Under the pieces are notes generated by a model. That model had not been told where the DNA came from. It did no database searches and worked only from the letters and a program-made list of their open reading frames with translations. This document shows, one piece after another, positions 33,807-40,792 of a stretch of 46,537 bases of DNA. The stretch's first letter is position 1, and the number at the start of each line of letters is the position of its first letter. The translations under genes and the position numbers were made by a program. Source of the DNA: Nitrogeniibacter sp050293885 (lineage in GTDB: Bacteria; Pseudomonadota; Gammaproteobacteria; Burkholderiales; Rhodocyclaceae); the NCBI GenBank assembly GCA_050293885.1, contig JBNKNO010000023.1, positions 1 through 46,537 on the forward strand, written 5' to 3'.

Positions 33807-34357
33807 GTGATCAGGCGCAGGAAAATCGCCGCCTGCTGACCCGGTTGGGTATCGGTGCGGTGGCGATGTTCGGTTTCGGTTTTGCGTTGGTGCCGTTCTA
33901 CGAGGCGGTCTGCCAAGTGACCGGCCTGCGCAACATCTTGCAGCCGGATGAGGTGCAGAACACCCAGGTTGATGCTTCGCGCAGCCTGGTGGTGGAGTTC
34001 GACGCCAACACGCGCAATCTTGCCTGGACGTTCAAACCCCTGCAGCGCGCTGTCGAGATTCATCCCGGCGAGGTGGTGCACATCGAGTACGAGGTGACGA
34101 ACACGCGTGACGAGGCGATTACCGGGCAGGCGGTGCCTAGCTACGGGCCCCAGATTGCGGGTAACTTCTTCAAGAAGATCAGTTGCTTCTGCTTCGAGCA
34201 GCAAACGCTGGCTGCCAACGAGACCCGCGTGATGCCGGTGGTGTTCGTGGTCGATCCGGCGCTGCCGACCGATGTGCATACGATTACCTTGTCGTACACG
34301 TTCTTCGAAATCGAAGGAACGCGTGCGGTGGAAACGCCGAAGGGTGTTCGGGGTTGA
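33803..34357 (+). CDS. ctaG: Cytochrome c oxidase assembly protein CtaG/Cox11
   Basis: The protein is 184 aa. CtaG delivers copper to the CuB site of subunit I. After a cytoplasmic N-terminus, one TM helix (GIGAVAMFGFGFALVPFYEAVC) anchors a periplasmic Ig-like domain. The copper motif CFCFEQQ, including both essential Cys residues, is at about residues 129-135, and PVVFVVDP then HTITLSYTFF follow as in the family. The start overlaps the small ORF upstream and the stop overlaps the next gene (TGATG). Confidence 0.95.
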   Translation: MSDQAQENRRLLTRLGIGAVAMFGFGFALVPFYEAVCQVTGLRNILQPDEVQNTQVDASRSLVVEFDANTRNLAWTFKPLQRAVEIHPGEVVHIEYEVTNTRDEAITGQAVPSYGPQIAGNFFKKISCFCFEQQTLAANETRVMPVVFVVDPALPTDVHTITLSYTFFEIEGTRAVETPKGVRG

Positions 34358-34560
34358 TGAGTGAGCCGAAGCGTCAAGCCGGATTCATGGCAACGCTCAA
34401 GGCGGTCATGTGGTCGTTTTTCGGCGTGCGCAAGCGGCGCGCCTATCAGGAGGACGCCGAGTCACTCAACATCAAGGCGTTGATTGTGGCGGGTGTGCTC
34501 GGCGGTGTGATTTTTGTATTGAGTATTGTGGCGTTCGTACGGTTTGTGGTCGATGTTTGA
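34357..34560 (+). CDS. DUF2970 small membrane protein
   Basis: The protein is 67 aa from the ATG at 34357, overlapping the ctaG stop by one base. The pattern GFMATLKAVMWSFFGVRKRR followed by a polar linker and one TM helix (LIVAGVLGGVIFVLSIVAFV) is typical of DUF2970, which in betaproteobacteria is regularly found between ctaG and coxC. The function is unknown; the operon context argues for a role in oxidase assembly or stability. Confidence 0.85.
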   Translation: MSEPKRQAGFMATLKAVMWSFFGVRKRRAYQEDAESLNIKALIVAGVLGGVIFVLSIVAFVRFVVDV

Positions 34561-34615
34561 TCTGCCTGCCGTAGGGATGTGTTCAGTTTTGGCGTAAATC
34601 CGGGAGATTTCCCTC

Positions 34616-35467
34616 ATGGGTCAAACCGTAGAAAAGTATTTCGTGCCGGAACCTTCCAAGTTCCCGATTTTTGGTTCCTTTGCGCTCCTGTGCATCGGTT
34701 CGGGTGCCGTCATGTGGCTCAACAAGACGGGCCCGGGGCCCGCGGTATTCTTCGTTGGGCTGGCAACATTGATCTACATGCTGTTCGGTTGGTTTGGACA
34801 GGTGATCCGCGAGTCCGAAGGTGGCAAGTACGGCAAGAACGTCGACGCGTCCTTCCGCTGGAGCATGGGCTGGTTCATCTTCTCGGAAGTGATGTTCTTC
34901 GCCGCGTTCTTCGGCACGCTGTTCTATGTGCGAGTGATCGCGGTGCCGTCGCTCGGTTCAGACTTGAATTCGAGCCTGCTGTGGGACGGTTTTCAGGCAG
35001 CCTGGCCGACGGCCGGCCCGAACGCGGCCGACGCGTTTTCGCCGATGGAGGCTTGGGGCATTCCGGCGATCAATACGCTGATTCTGCTCACGTCCGGTGC
35101 CACGTTGACCTGGGCGCACTGGGGCATGATGAAAGACAATCGGGGGCAGCTGAAATTCGGATTGCTGCTCACCGTGTTGCTTGGCGCACTCTTCATGGCG
35201 CTGCAGGTGTACGAGTATGTGCACGCCTACCATGAGATGAACCTCAAGCTGACCAGCGGCATCTACGGTTCGACCTTCTTCATGATGACCGGCTTTCACG
35301 GCTTGCACGTGACCATCGGCGCCATCATGTTGCTGGTCATGCTCTTCCGTGTGATGGCCGGGCATTTCACCAAGGATCACCACTTCGCGTTTGAAGCCGC
35401 CGCCTGGTATTGGCACTTCGTGGATGTGGTGTGGTTGCTGCTCTTCGTAGTGGTGTACTGGCTCTAA
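34616..35467 (+). CDS. coxC: Cytochrome c oxidase subunit III
   Basis: The protein is 283 aa with seven TM helices expected. Subunit III stabilises the proton-pumping core and binds lipids near the oxygen path. Family landmarks are WSMGWFIFSEVMFFAAFFGTLFY (with the conserved Glu in TM3), LLTSGATLTWAHWGM, VYEYVHAYHEMNLKLTSGIYG, FFMMTGFHGLHVTIGAIML and the C-terminal AAAWYWHFVDVVWLLLFVVV. A GGGAG ribosome site lies a short way upstream. It follows DUF2970 by 55 bp. Confidence 0.97.
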   Translation: MGQTVEKYFVPEPSKFPIFGSFALLCIGSGAVMWLNKTGPGPAVFFVGLATLIYMLFGWFGQVIRESEGGKYGKNVDASFRWSMGWFIFSEVMFFAAFFGTLFYVRVIAVPSLGSDLNSSLLWDGFQAAWPTAGPNAADAFSPMEAWGIPAINTLILLTSGATLTWAHWGMMKDNRGQLKFGLLLTVLLGALFMALQVYEYVHAYHEMNLKLTSGIYGSTFFMMTGFHGLHVTIGAIMLLVMLFRVMAGHFTKDHHFAFEAAAWYWHFVDVVWLLLFVVVYWL

Positions 35468-35565
35468 GCGCCTGACGAAGCGATTCTGGCGTTGGCGCCG
35501 CCTTGCCCCTCGGCGGTGCGCCTGGTCAGAACCGCTTCACTTCACTTGCCAGCCGTTCTGTGGGC

Positions 35566-35760
35566 TCAGAGCCGGGTGTGAATCAGGCCGGTGCCATAGC
35601 CGGCCATGAGCAACAGGAACAAGCCGATCGACAAACCGACGCGAAGCGTGAGTGCCCTGACGGTACGATCGCTTTTGCCTCGGTCGCGCAGCAGATAGGT
35701 CAGGGCCGAGCCCAGACTGAGAACGATCAGTAGCAGAAACAGGATGACGACGATGCGCAT
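35566..35760 (-). CDS. DUF2909 twin-transmembrane protein
   Basis: The protein is 64 aa from the ATG at 35760 (a frame from 35802 adds 14 non-homologous residues). It has two TM helices separated by a short basic loop: MRIVVILFLLLIVLSLGSAL, then LRDRGKSDRTVRALTLR, then LSIGLFLLLMAGYG. This matches DUF2909, which in betaproteobacteria is commonly encoded antisense between coxC and the SURF1 gene. Its role is unknown. It diverges from the SURF1 gene with about 63 bp between starts. Confidence 0.85.
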   Translation of the reverse strand: MRIVVILFLLLIVLSLGSALTYLLRDRGKSDRTVRALTLRVGLSIGLFLLLMAGYGTGLIHTRL

Positions 35761-35823
35761 GACAGCCCCCAACGTGGTGAGCGGCCAGTTTAGCCCAGCC
35801 ACGACAGGAACGGGGGTGGGACA

Positions 35824-36522
35824 GTGCGGCGGGTGATGGATTGGCTACCGTTTGTTGTTGGCGTTTTGGTGTGTGCGGTGACGGTTCAGCTTGGGCTGTG
35901 GCAGACGCATCGCGCTGAAGAAAAGAGGGCGCTTGGCGCTCGGCTGGAGGCCGCGGAAGCGGACGCGCCACTGACAGGTGCCGACATTGACGCGACCGAT
36001 GAATGGGTGCGCGTCGTGCTGGATGGAATCTGGTTGGCGGAAAAGACGATTCTTGTCGACAACCGGGTTCATGAGGGGCGGCCAGGCTATCACGTCTACA
36101 CGCCGCTCAAACAGGCGGACGGCAAGATCGTGCTGGTCAGACGGGGCTGGATCGCCGCGGGGCGGGATCGCAGCCAGCAGCCTGAGGTGAGCACCTCGTC
36201 GGGGCGGGTTTCGGTCGTGGGGCGTGTGCGCATTCCCGAGAAGCGACCGTTTTCGCTGGCGCAACAGGCGGGGGTCGGTCGTTTGTGGCAGTACCTGGAT
36301 CTGGCTGACTACGGTCAGGCTTTCGATGTGGTACTCGCCGGGCGGATCGTCGAGCAGACGGCGGGCGCGACCGATGATCTGGTGCGTGATTGGCCGCGGC
36401 CGGATTTGGGCGTCGATCGTCATCGCGGTTACGCGGTGCAGTGGTTTGGACTGGCGGCGCTGGCCGCGGGTTTGTGTGGGTGGTTTGGGTGGAAACGGTG
36501 GCGCGAGCATGTCAATGGCTGA
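35824..36522 (+). CDS. SURF1 family cytochrome oxidase assembly protein
   Basis: The protein is 232 aa from the GTG at 35824 (ATG at 35836 is an alternative). SURF1 helps insert haem a into subunit I. The family shape is clear: an N-terminal TM helix followed by LGLWQTHRAEEKRAL, then WLAEKTILVDNRVHEGRPGY, IVLVRRGWIAAGRDR, FSLAQQAGVGRLWQYLDLAD, and a C-terminal DRHRGYAVQWFGLAALAAGL helix. The next gene overlaps its 3' end by 14 bp at the ATG chosen. Confidence 0.92.
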   Translation: MRRVMDWLPFVVGVLVCAVTVQLGLWQTHRAEEKRALGARLEAAEADAPLTGADIDATDEWVRVVLDGIWLAEKTILVDNRVHEGRPGYHVYTPLKQADGKIVLVRRGWIAAGRDRSQQPEVSTSSGRVSVVGRVRIPEKRPFSLAQQAGVGRLWQYLDLADYGQAFDVVLAGRIVEQTAGATDDLVRDWPRPDLGVDRHRGYAVQWFGLAALAAGLCGWFGWKRWREHVNG

Positions 36523-37099
36523 AATGACTTCCGGGAATCGAAAGATGGGCAACAAGGCGCGACGCACGTTTATCGCGCTTGTCGTCGTTTGTGTGCTGCC
36601 GGTCGCAGCGTCTTACTTTGCCTATTACGTCTGGCAGCCCGAAGCGCGCATGAATTTCGGCACTTTGGTGTCGCCCGCGCCGCTGCCAGAGACCGCGCTC
36701 AAGGATGATTCCGGTCAGCCGGTCGCGCGTGCAGACATCATTGGCCGGTGGACCTATCTCGTGGTGGCTTCGTCTGATTGCTCCGAGGCGTGCCGGAATG
36801 CGCTGTATTTCACGCGCCAGGTGCGCACCGCGCAAGCCGAAGACATGGAGCGCGTCGCGCGGCAATGGCTGGTCACCGATGCCGTGCCGCCCGATGCCGC
36901 GTTGCTGGCGCAGCACTCCGAACTGCGTGTGCTGATGGCCGACGATACCTGGCGGAAACGCTTCGTGCCCGAGGGGCAGCCGCGCGTGTGGCTGGTTGAT
37001 CCGCAGGGCAACGTGATGATGCGCTACCCCGATGAACTCGACGCCAAGCGCATGATCAAGGATCTGGGCCGGCTGTTGAAGTATTCGCAGCAAGGGTGA
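36509..37099 (+). CDS. SCO-like thioredoxin-fold membrane protein of the cox locus
   Basis: The protein is 196 aa from the ATG at 36509; ATGs at 36515, 36524 and 36545 are alternatives, none with a strong ribosome site. One TM helix (ARRTFIALVVVCVLPVAASY) anchors a periplasmic domain. The motif SSDCSEACRNALYFTRQ has the C-x-x-x-C spacing of SCO copper chaperones, and VWLVDPQGNVMMRYP resembles the late thioredoxin-fold strands, but overall similarity to SCO1 is low and an equivalent of the SCO copper-binding His is not obvious. A redox or copper role in CuA assembly is plausible. Confidence 0.75.
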   Translation: MSMAEMTSGNRKMGNKARRTFIALVVVCVLPVAASYFAYYVWQPEARMNFGTLVSPAPLPETALKDDSGQPVARADIIGRWTYLVVASSDCSEACRNALYFTRQVRTAQAEDMERVARQWLVTDAVPPDAALLAQHSELRVLMADDTWRKRFVPEGQPRVWLVDPQGNVMMRYPDELDAKRMIKDLGRLLKYSQQG

Positions 37100-37104
37100 G
37101 CCAC

Positions 37105-38118
37105 ATGTATCGACGTCTCGTCTTCAGCGCGCTCACATTGACGATTCTGGTGATCGTGTTTGGTGCCTTTGTGCGCTTGTCCGACGCCGGTCTGGGCTGT
37201 CCGGATTGGCCGGGTTGCTACGGCCAGTTGAGTCCGGCGCATGCCGCCGAGCAGATTGCCGATGCGCAGTCCGTGTCGCCGCAAGGACCGGTTTCCATGC
37301 CCAAGGCGTGGAAGGAAATGATTCACCGTTATCTGGCGGCGACGCTGGGTTTCATCATTCTCGTGATTGCCGCCATGGCGTGGCGTCGGCGTGGTGAACA
37401 GGACGTGCGCACGGCGGTCGCTGTGTCGCTGGTCGGGGTGGTGATCTTCCAGGGCTTGCTCGGAAAGTGGACGGTCACGTTGTTACTCAAGCCTGCGATT
37501 GTGACCGGGCACCTGCTCGGTGGCTTGACCACCATGGCCTTGCTGACCTTGCTCGCACTGCGGGCGGCGGGTGTGCCCAGGCACACGGTGCCGGCGGGAT
37601 TGGTCCGATGGGCGCGGCTCTGCCTCGTGCTGGTGATCGGCCAGATTGTGCTCGGGGGTTGGACGAGCACCAATTACGCCGCGCTGGCGTGTACCGATTT
37701 CCCTACGTGTCACGGCAGTTGGTGGCCGCAGATGGACATTGCCAACGCCTTTCACGTGGTGCGTGAGCTTGGCATGACTGCCGATGGCGAGCTGCTCTCT
37801 CATGAGGCGCTCACGGCCATCCACTGGATGCACCGCGTTGGCGCGGCCTTGGTGAGTGTCGCGCTGGTGATTCTGTCCGCACGGCTGTTTTTCGCGGGCC
37901 GCCGCGCCATGGCGCTGGCCGTTGGCGTGATGTTGCTCGGGCAGGTTGCGCTCGGCATCGGGAACGTCGTGATGAGTTTGCCGTTGGCGATGGCGGTGGC
38001 GCACAACGCCGGTGCAGCCTTGCTGTTGCTGACCATGGTGATTGTGAATGAACGTCTGTTGCCGGCACGGCAATGGGGTTGGGCAGGTAGGAGGAAGAAT
38101 GAAAACGCTTACGCTTGA
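37105..38118 (+). CDS. ctaA: Haem A synthase (CtaA/Cox15)
   Basis: The protein is 337 aa from the ATG at 37105, placed well after AAGG at 37092-37095; a GTG at 37096 overlapping the previous stop would add three residues. It oxidises haem O to haem A. Eight TM helices are expected. Conserved spots are FVRLSDAGLGCPDWPGCYGQ, KEMIHRYLAATLGFIILV (haem His), VTGHLLGGLTTMALL, LGGWTSTNYAALACTDFPTC and IHWMHRVGAALVSVAL (haem His). The paired Cys are present as in class I enzymes. The 3' end overlaps ctaB by 20 bp. Confidence 0.95.
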   Translation: MYRRLVFSALTLTILVIVFGAFVRLSDAGLGCPDWPGCYGQLSPAHAAEQIADAQSVSPQGPVSMPKAWKEMIHRYLAATLGFIILVIAAMAWRRRGEQDVRTAVAVSLVGVVIFQGLLGKWTVTLLLKPAIVTGHLLGGLTTMALLTLLALRAAGVPRHTVPAGLVRWARLCLVLVIGQIVLGGWTSTNYAALACTDFPTCHGSWWPQMDIANAFHVVRELGMTADGELLSHEALTAIHWMHRVGAALVSVALVILSARLFFAGRRAMALAVGVMLLGQVALGIGNVVMSLPLAMAVAHNAGAALLLLTMVIVNERLLPARQWGWAGRRKNENAYA

Positions 38119-38998
38119 GCAAAACGACATCCTGCGGCGCTTGCGTCAGTTTTCGGTGCTGACGAAGCCACGGGTCAATACGCTCATTGTCTTCTGCGCC
38201 ATGATCGGCATGTTCCTCGCGGTGCCGGAGGGCCTGCCCTCCGCAAGCGTCGTGCTGGCGGCGACGCTCGGCATCGCCTTCGTGGCCGGTGCGGCGGCGG
38301 CCATGAATTGCCTGGTCGAGCAGCAGATTGATGCGCGCATGGCGCGCACCCGTGCGCGCCCGACCGCCCGGGGTGAACTGGCCACCTCCGAAACGCTGCT
38401 TTTCGCGGCGGTCTTGGGCAGTCTTGGCCTATGGATTCTGTATGCGTTCGTCAACCCGCTCACGATGTGGCTCACGTTGGTGACGTTTGTCGGCTATGCC
38501 GTGGTCTATACCGTCTTCCTGAAACCGAAGACGCCGCAGAACATCGTTATCGGCGGCGCCTCCGGCGCGATGCCGCCGGTGCTCGGCTGGGCCGCGGTGA
38601 CCGGCGAAGTCAGTGCCGATGCGCTGCTGCTGTTTCTCATCATCTTTGCGTGGACGCCGCCGCATTTCTGGGCGCTGGCGCTATACCGAACGGCCGACTA
38701 TGCGCGCGCCGGGCTGCCCATGCTGCCGGTGACGCACGGTTCCAAATACACCCGCCTGTCGGTGCTGCTCTACACATTCATTCTGCTGGGTGTCACCTTG
38801 CTGCCGTTCGCAACGCGCATGAGCGGGCTGGTCTATCTGGCCTCTGCGGTCGTGCTCGGCGGCATCTTCCTGCGCTACGCCTGGCGTTTGTATGTCGATT
38901 ACAGCGACAAATTGTCTCAGCAGACTTTCCGCTATTCGATCATCTACCTATCCTTGTTGTTTGCCGCCTTGTTGGTGGATCACTACCTGCGTTTTTGA
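38099..38998 (+). CDS. ctaB: Protohaem IX farnesyltransferase (haem O synthase)
   Basis: The protein is 299 aa from the ATG at 38099, which has an AGGAGGAAGA ribosome site; a longer frame from 38048 was rejected. It adds a farnesyl group to haem b, giving haem O, the substrate of CtaA. The UbiA-type polyprenyl-binding motif is NCLVEQQIDARMARTRARPT (N-x-x-x-D-x-x-x-D form), with a second acidic/polar loop around YRTADYARAGLPMLPVTHGS, and VLTKPRVNTLIVFCAMIGMF at the start. Its position after ctaA is the usual cox arrangement. Confidence 0.96.
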   Translation: MKTLTLEQNDILRRLRQFSVLTKPRVNTLIVFCAMIGMFLAVPEGLPSASVVLAATLGIAFVAGAAAAMNCLVEQQIDARMARTRARPTARGELATSETLLFAAVLGSLGLWILYAFVNPLTMWLTLVTFVGYAVVYTVFLKPKTPQNIVIGGASGAMPPVLGWAAVTGEVSADALLLFLIIFAWTPPHFWALALYRTADYARAGLPMLPVTHGSKYTRLSVLLYTFILLGVTLLPFATRMSGLVYLASAVVLGGIFLRYAWRLYVDYSDKLSQQTFRYSIIYLSLLFAALLVDHYLRF

Positions 38999-39008
38999 TA
39001 GGGCAAAC

Positions 39009-39593
39009 ATGCTCCGCATCCTTTTGCTGGTCACGGCATTCGTCGTGACCGCGTGCTCGCCGGCCGACAAGCCGGTGAGCTTTCACAGCACCGATATCAC
39101 CGGCGCCGACTACGCGCGCAACTTCGAGCTGACCGATCACAACGGCGTTCATCGCAGCCTGGCCGATTTTCGCGGCAAGGTGGTGACCGTCTTTTTCGGT
39201 TACACCCAATGCCCCGACGTGTGCCCCACCAATCTGAGCACCATGGCGGCGGTGATGCAGGCGCTCGGCGCGGCGTCGGACCAGGTGCAAGTGCTGTTCG
39301 TGACGGTCGATCCCGAGCGCGACACACCGGCCTTGCTCAGGCAATACGTGCCGGCCTTTGATACGCGCTTTCTCGGTTTGTATGGCGATGCGAACGAGAC
39401 TGCCAAGGTTGCCAAGGATTTCAAGGTGTTCTATCGCAAGGGCGGGGATACCAGCGGCCCGAACTACACCGTCGATCATTCGGCGGGCACCTATGTTTTC
39501 GATCCGCAGGGCCGCTTGAGGCTGTATGTAAAGCACGGCACGAGCGCGGAGGACATCACCTCAGATCTCCGCCAACTGCTATCGGGCCGCTAG
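39009..39593 (+). CDS. SCO1/SenC copper chaperone lipoprotein
   Basis: The protein is 194 aa. The N-terminus MLRILLLVTAFVVTACSPAD is a lipoprotein signal with the lipobox Cys at residue 16. The thioredoxin-fold SCO domain carries the copper site CPDVCP in FFGYTQCPDVCPTNLSTMAA and the distant His in YTVDHSAGTYVFD. SCO proteins mature the CuA centre of subunit II. It ends the cox locus, just ahead of a strong bidirectional terminator, and starts 10 bp after ctaB. Confidence 0.95.
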   Translation: MLRILLLVTAFVVTACSPADKPVSFHSTDITGADYARNFELTDHNGVHRSLADFRGKVVTVFFGYTQCPDVCPTNLSTMAAVMQALGAASDQVQVLFVTVDPERDTPALLRQYVPAFDTRFLGLYGDANETAKVAKDFKVFYRKGGDTSGPNYTVDHSAGTYVFDPQGRLRLYVKHGTSAEDITSDLRQLLSGR

Positions 39594-39612
39594 TCACGGC
39601 CTCTCGAGAATG

Positions 39613-39640
39613 AAAAAGGCGACCCGCAGGTCGCCTTTTT
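39613..39640. terminator. Bidirectional intrinsic terminator between the cox locus and rpoH
   Basis: AAAAAGGCGACC (39613-39624), loop CGCA and GGTCGCCTTTTT (39629-39640) form a perfect 12-bp stem with T-runs on both strands. It serves the SCO gene on the plus strand and the convergent rpoH on the minus strand. Confidence 0.95.
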
Positions 39641-39656
39641 CACATGGCAGGGCAGA

Positions 39657-40523
39657 TCAGGCGACGGCCGCCAGCTCTCCGCGCATTTTCTTCATGGCCT
39701 TGGCTTCGATCTGGCGAATGCGCTCCGCCGACACGCCGTACTCGGCGGCCAACTCGTGCAAGGTGGCGGCCTTGCCTTCGTCGTCGTGCAGCCAGCGGGC
39801 TTCGATGATGCGGCGGCTGCGGTCGTCCAGGTTCTCGAGCGCGAGGCGCAGGCCTTCGCTGGCCAGATGGGCTTGCTCGGTCTGCTCGAGCACTTCGACC
39901 GGTTCCGCGCCCGGGTCGGGCAGATAGGCGATCGGCGCGAAGCGTTCTTCGTCCTCGTCGCGCCCGCCGTCGAGGGGGACGTCCTGCCCGCCCAGACGGG
40001 TTTCCATCTCGACGACTTCTTCCGGTTTCACGCCGAGTTGTTCGGCCACCACGGCCACATCATCCGGGCTCAGCGCAGCGCTGTCTTTCTTGAAGCTGCG
40101 CAGGTTGAAGAAGAGTTTGCGTTGGGCCTTGGTGGTCGCCACCTTGACCAGACGCCAGTTCTTGAGGATGTACTCGTGAATTTCGGCCTTGATCCAGTGA
40201 ATGGCAAAGGAAACGAGGCGCACGCCACGACGCGGGTCGAAACGCTTGACCGCTTTCATGAGGCCGATATTGCCTTCCTGAATCAGGTCGGCGTGGGGCA
40301 GGCCATAGCCGAGATAGCCTCGGGCGATCGCCACCACCAGTCGCAGATGCGACAGCACCAATTCGCGCGCAGCGTCCACATCGCTTTCGTCATGAAAACG
40401 GGTCGCGTACTCGCGTTCCTGCTGCTCGCTCAACATCGGTACCCGGTTCGCGAACTGGATGTACTGATCGATACTGCCGACGGAGGTCGGTGCAGGCAAG
40501 GACATCAGGTGTGTCATATGCAA
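39657..40523 (-). CDS. rpoH: RNA polymerase heat-shock sigma factor (sigma-32)
   Basis: The protein is 288 aa, the usual RpoH length. Region 2 is LVLSHLRLVVAIARGYLGYG, LPHADLIQEGNIGLMKAVKR and FDPRRGVRLVSFAIHWIKAE; the RpoH-specific box QRKLFFNLRSFK follows at about 133-144; and the region 4 helix-turn-helix is LHELAAEYGVSAERIRQIEA. The ATG at 40523 has GGGAGA upstream; a second ATG two codons in is equally possible. A perfect CIRCE operator lies 28 bp before the start, so HrcA should control it. No obvious rpoH-type thermosensor hairpin was worked out. Confidence 0.97.
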   Translation of the reverse strand: MHMTHLMSLPAPTSVGSIDQYIQFANRVPMLSEQQEREYATRFHDESDVDAARELVLSHLRLVVAIARGYLGYGLPHADLIQEGNIGLMKAVKRFDPRRGVRLVSFAIHWIKAEIHEYILKNWRLVKVATTKAQRKLFFNLRSFKKDSAALSPDDVAVVAEQLGVKPEEVVEMETRLGGQDVPLDGGRDEDEERFAPIAYLPDPGAEPVEVLEQTEQAHLASEGLRLALENLDDRSRRIIEARWLHDDEGKAATLHELAAEYGVSAERIRQIEAKAMKKMRGELAAVA

Positions 40524-40550
40524 GAGTCTCCCTTTCTATTGCTCACTATT

Positions 40551-40577
40551 TTAGCACTCGATGGATGTGAGTGCTAA
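40551..40577 (-). promoter_or_regulatory. CIRCE element (HrcA operator) upstream of rpoH
   Basis: TTAGCACTC-N9-GAGTGCTAA is a perfect match to the CIRCE consensus. It sits 28 bp upstream of the rpoH start, within the expected promoter/leader. HrcA repressor binding here would couple sigma-32 synthesis to GroE-dependent HrcA activity; CIRCE control of rpoH has been proposed for betaproteobacteria from comparative genomics. Confidence 0.95.
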
Positions 40578-40714
40578 CAGCGGAAAATGTTCCCGATTCT
40601 TGAGATTTTCGTGTCCGGGGAAGGGGGTGACCGGCCGTTCGGAGGAGGAGCCCCGCCGTATAAGCTGACGTCGCCCGAATGCGCGTTATCCTGTGCGAAC
40701 ATTGCGTTCTCGGG

Positions 40715-40741
40715 TCAAGTTTCCCTGCGCTTTGTCGTAAA
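40715..40741 (+). promoter_or_regulatory. Sigma28 (FliA)-like promoter before the type I secretion operon
   Basis: TCAAGTTT (40715-40722), an 11-bp spacer and GTCGTAAA (40734-40741) match the sigma28 consensus TAAAGTTT-N11-GCCGATAA at 12 of 16 positions with exact spacing. It is 51 bp upstream of the exporter start. The -10 half is the weaker part, so this remains a candidate only. Confidence 0.35.
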
Positions 40742-40792
40742 AACCCTCGTTGTGTCAGTTGATTGCGAATCCATGTTCATCAACAGGATGAT

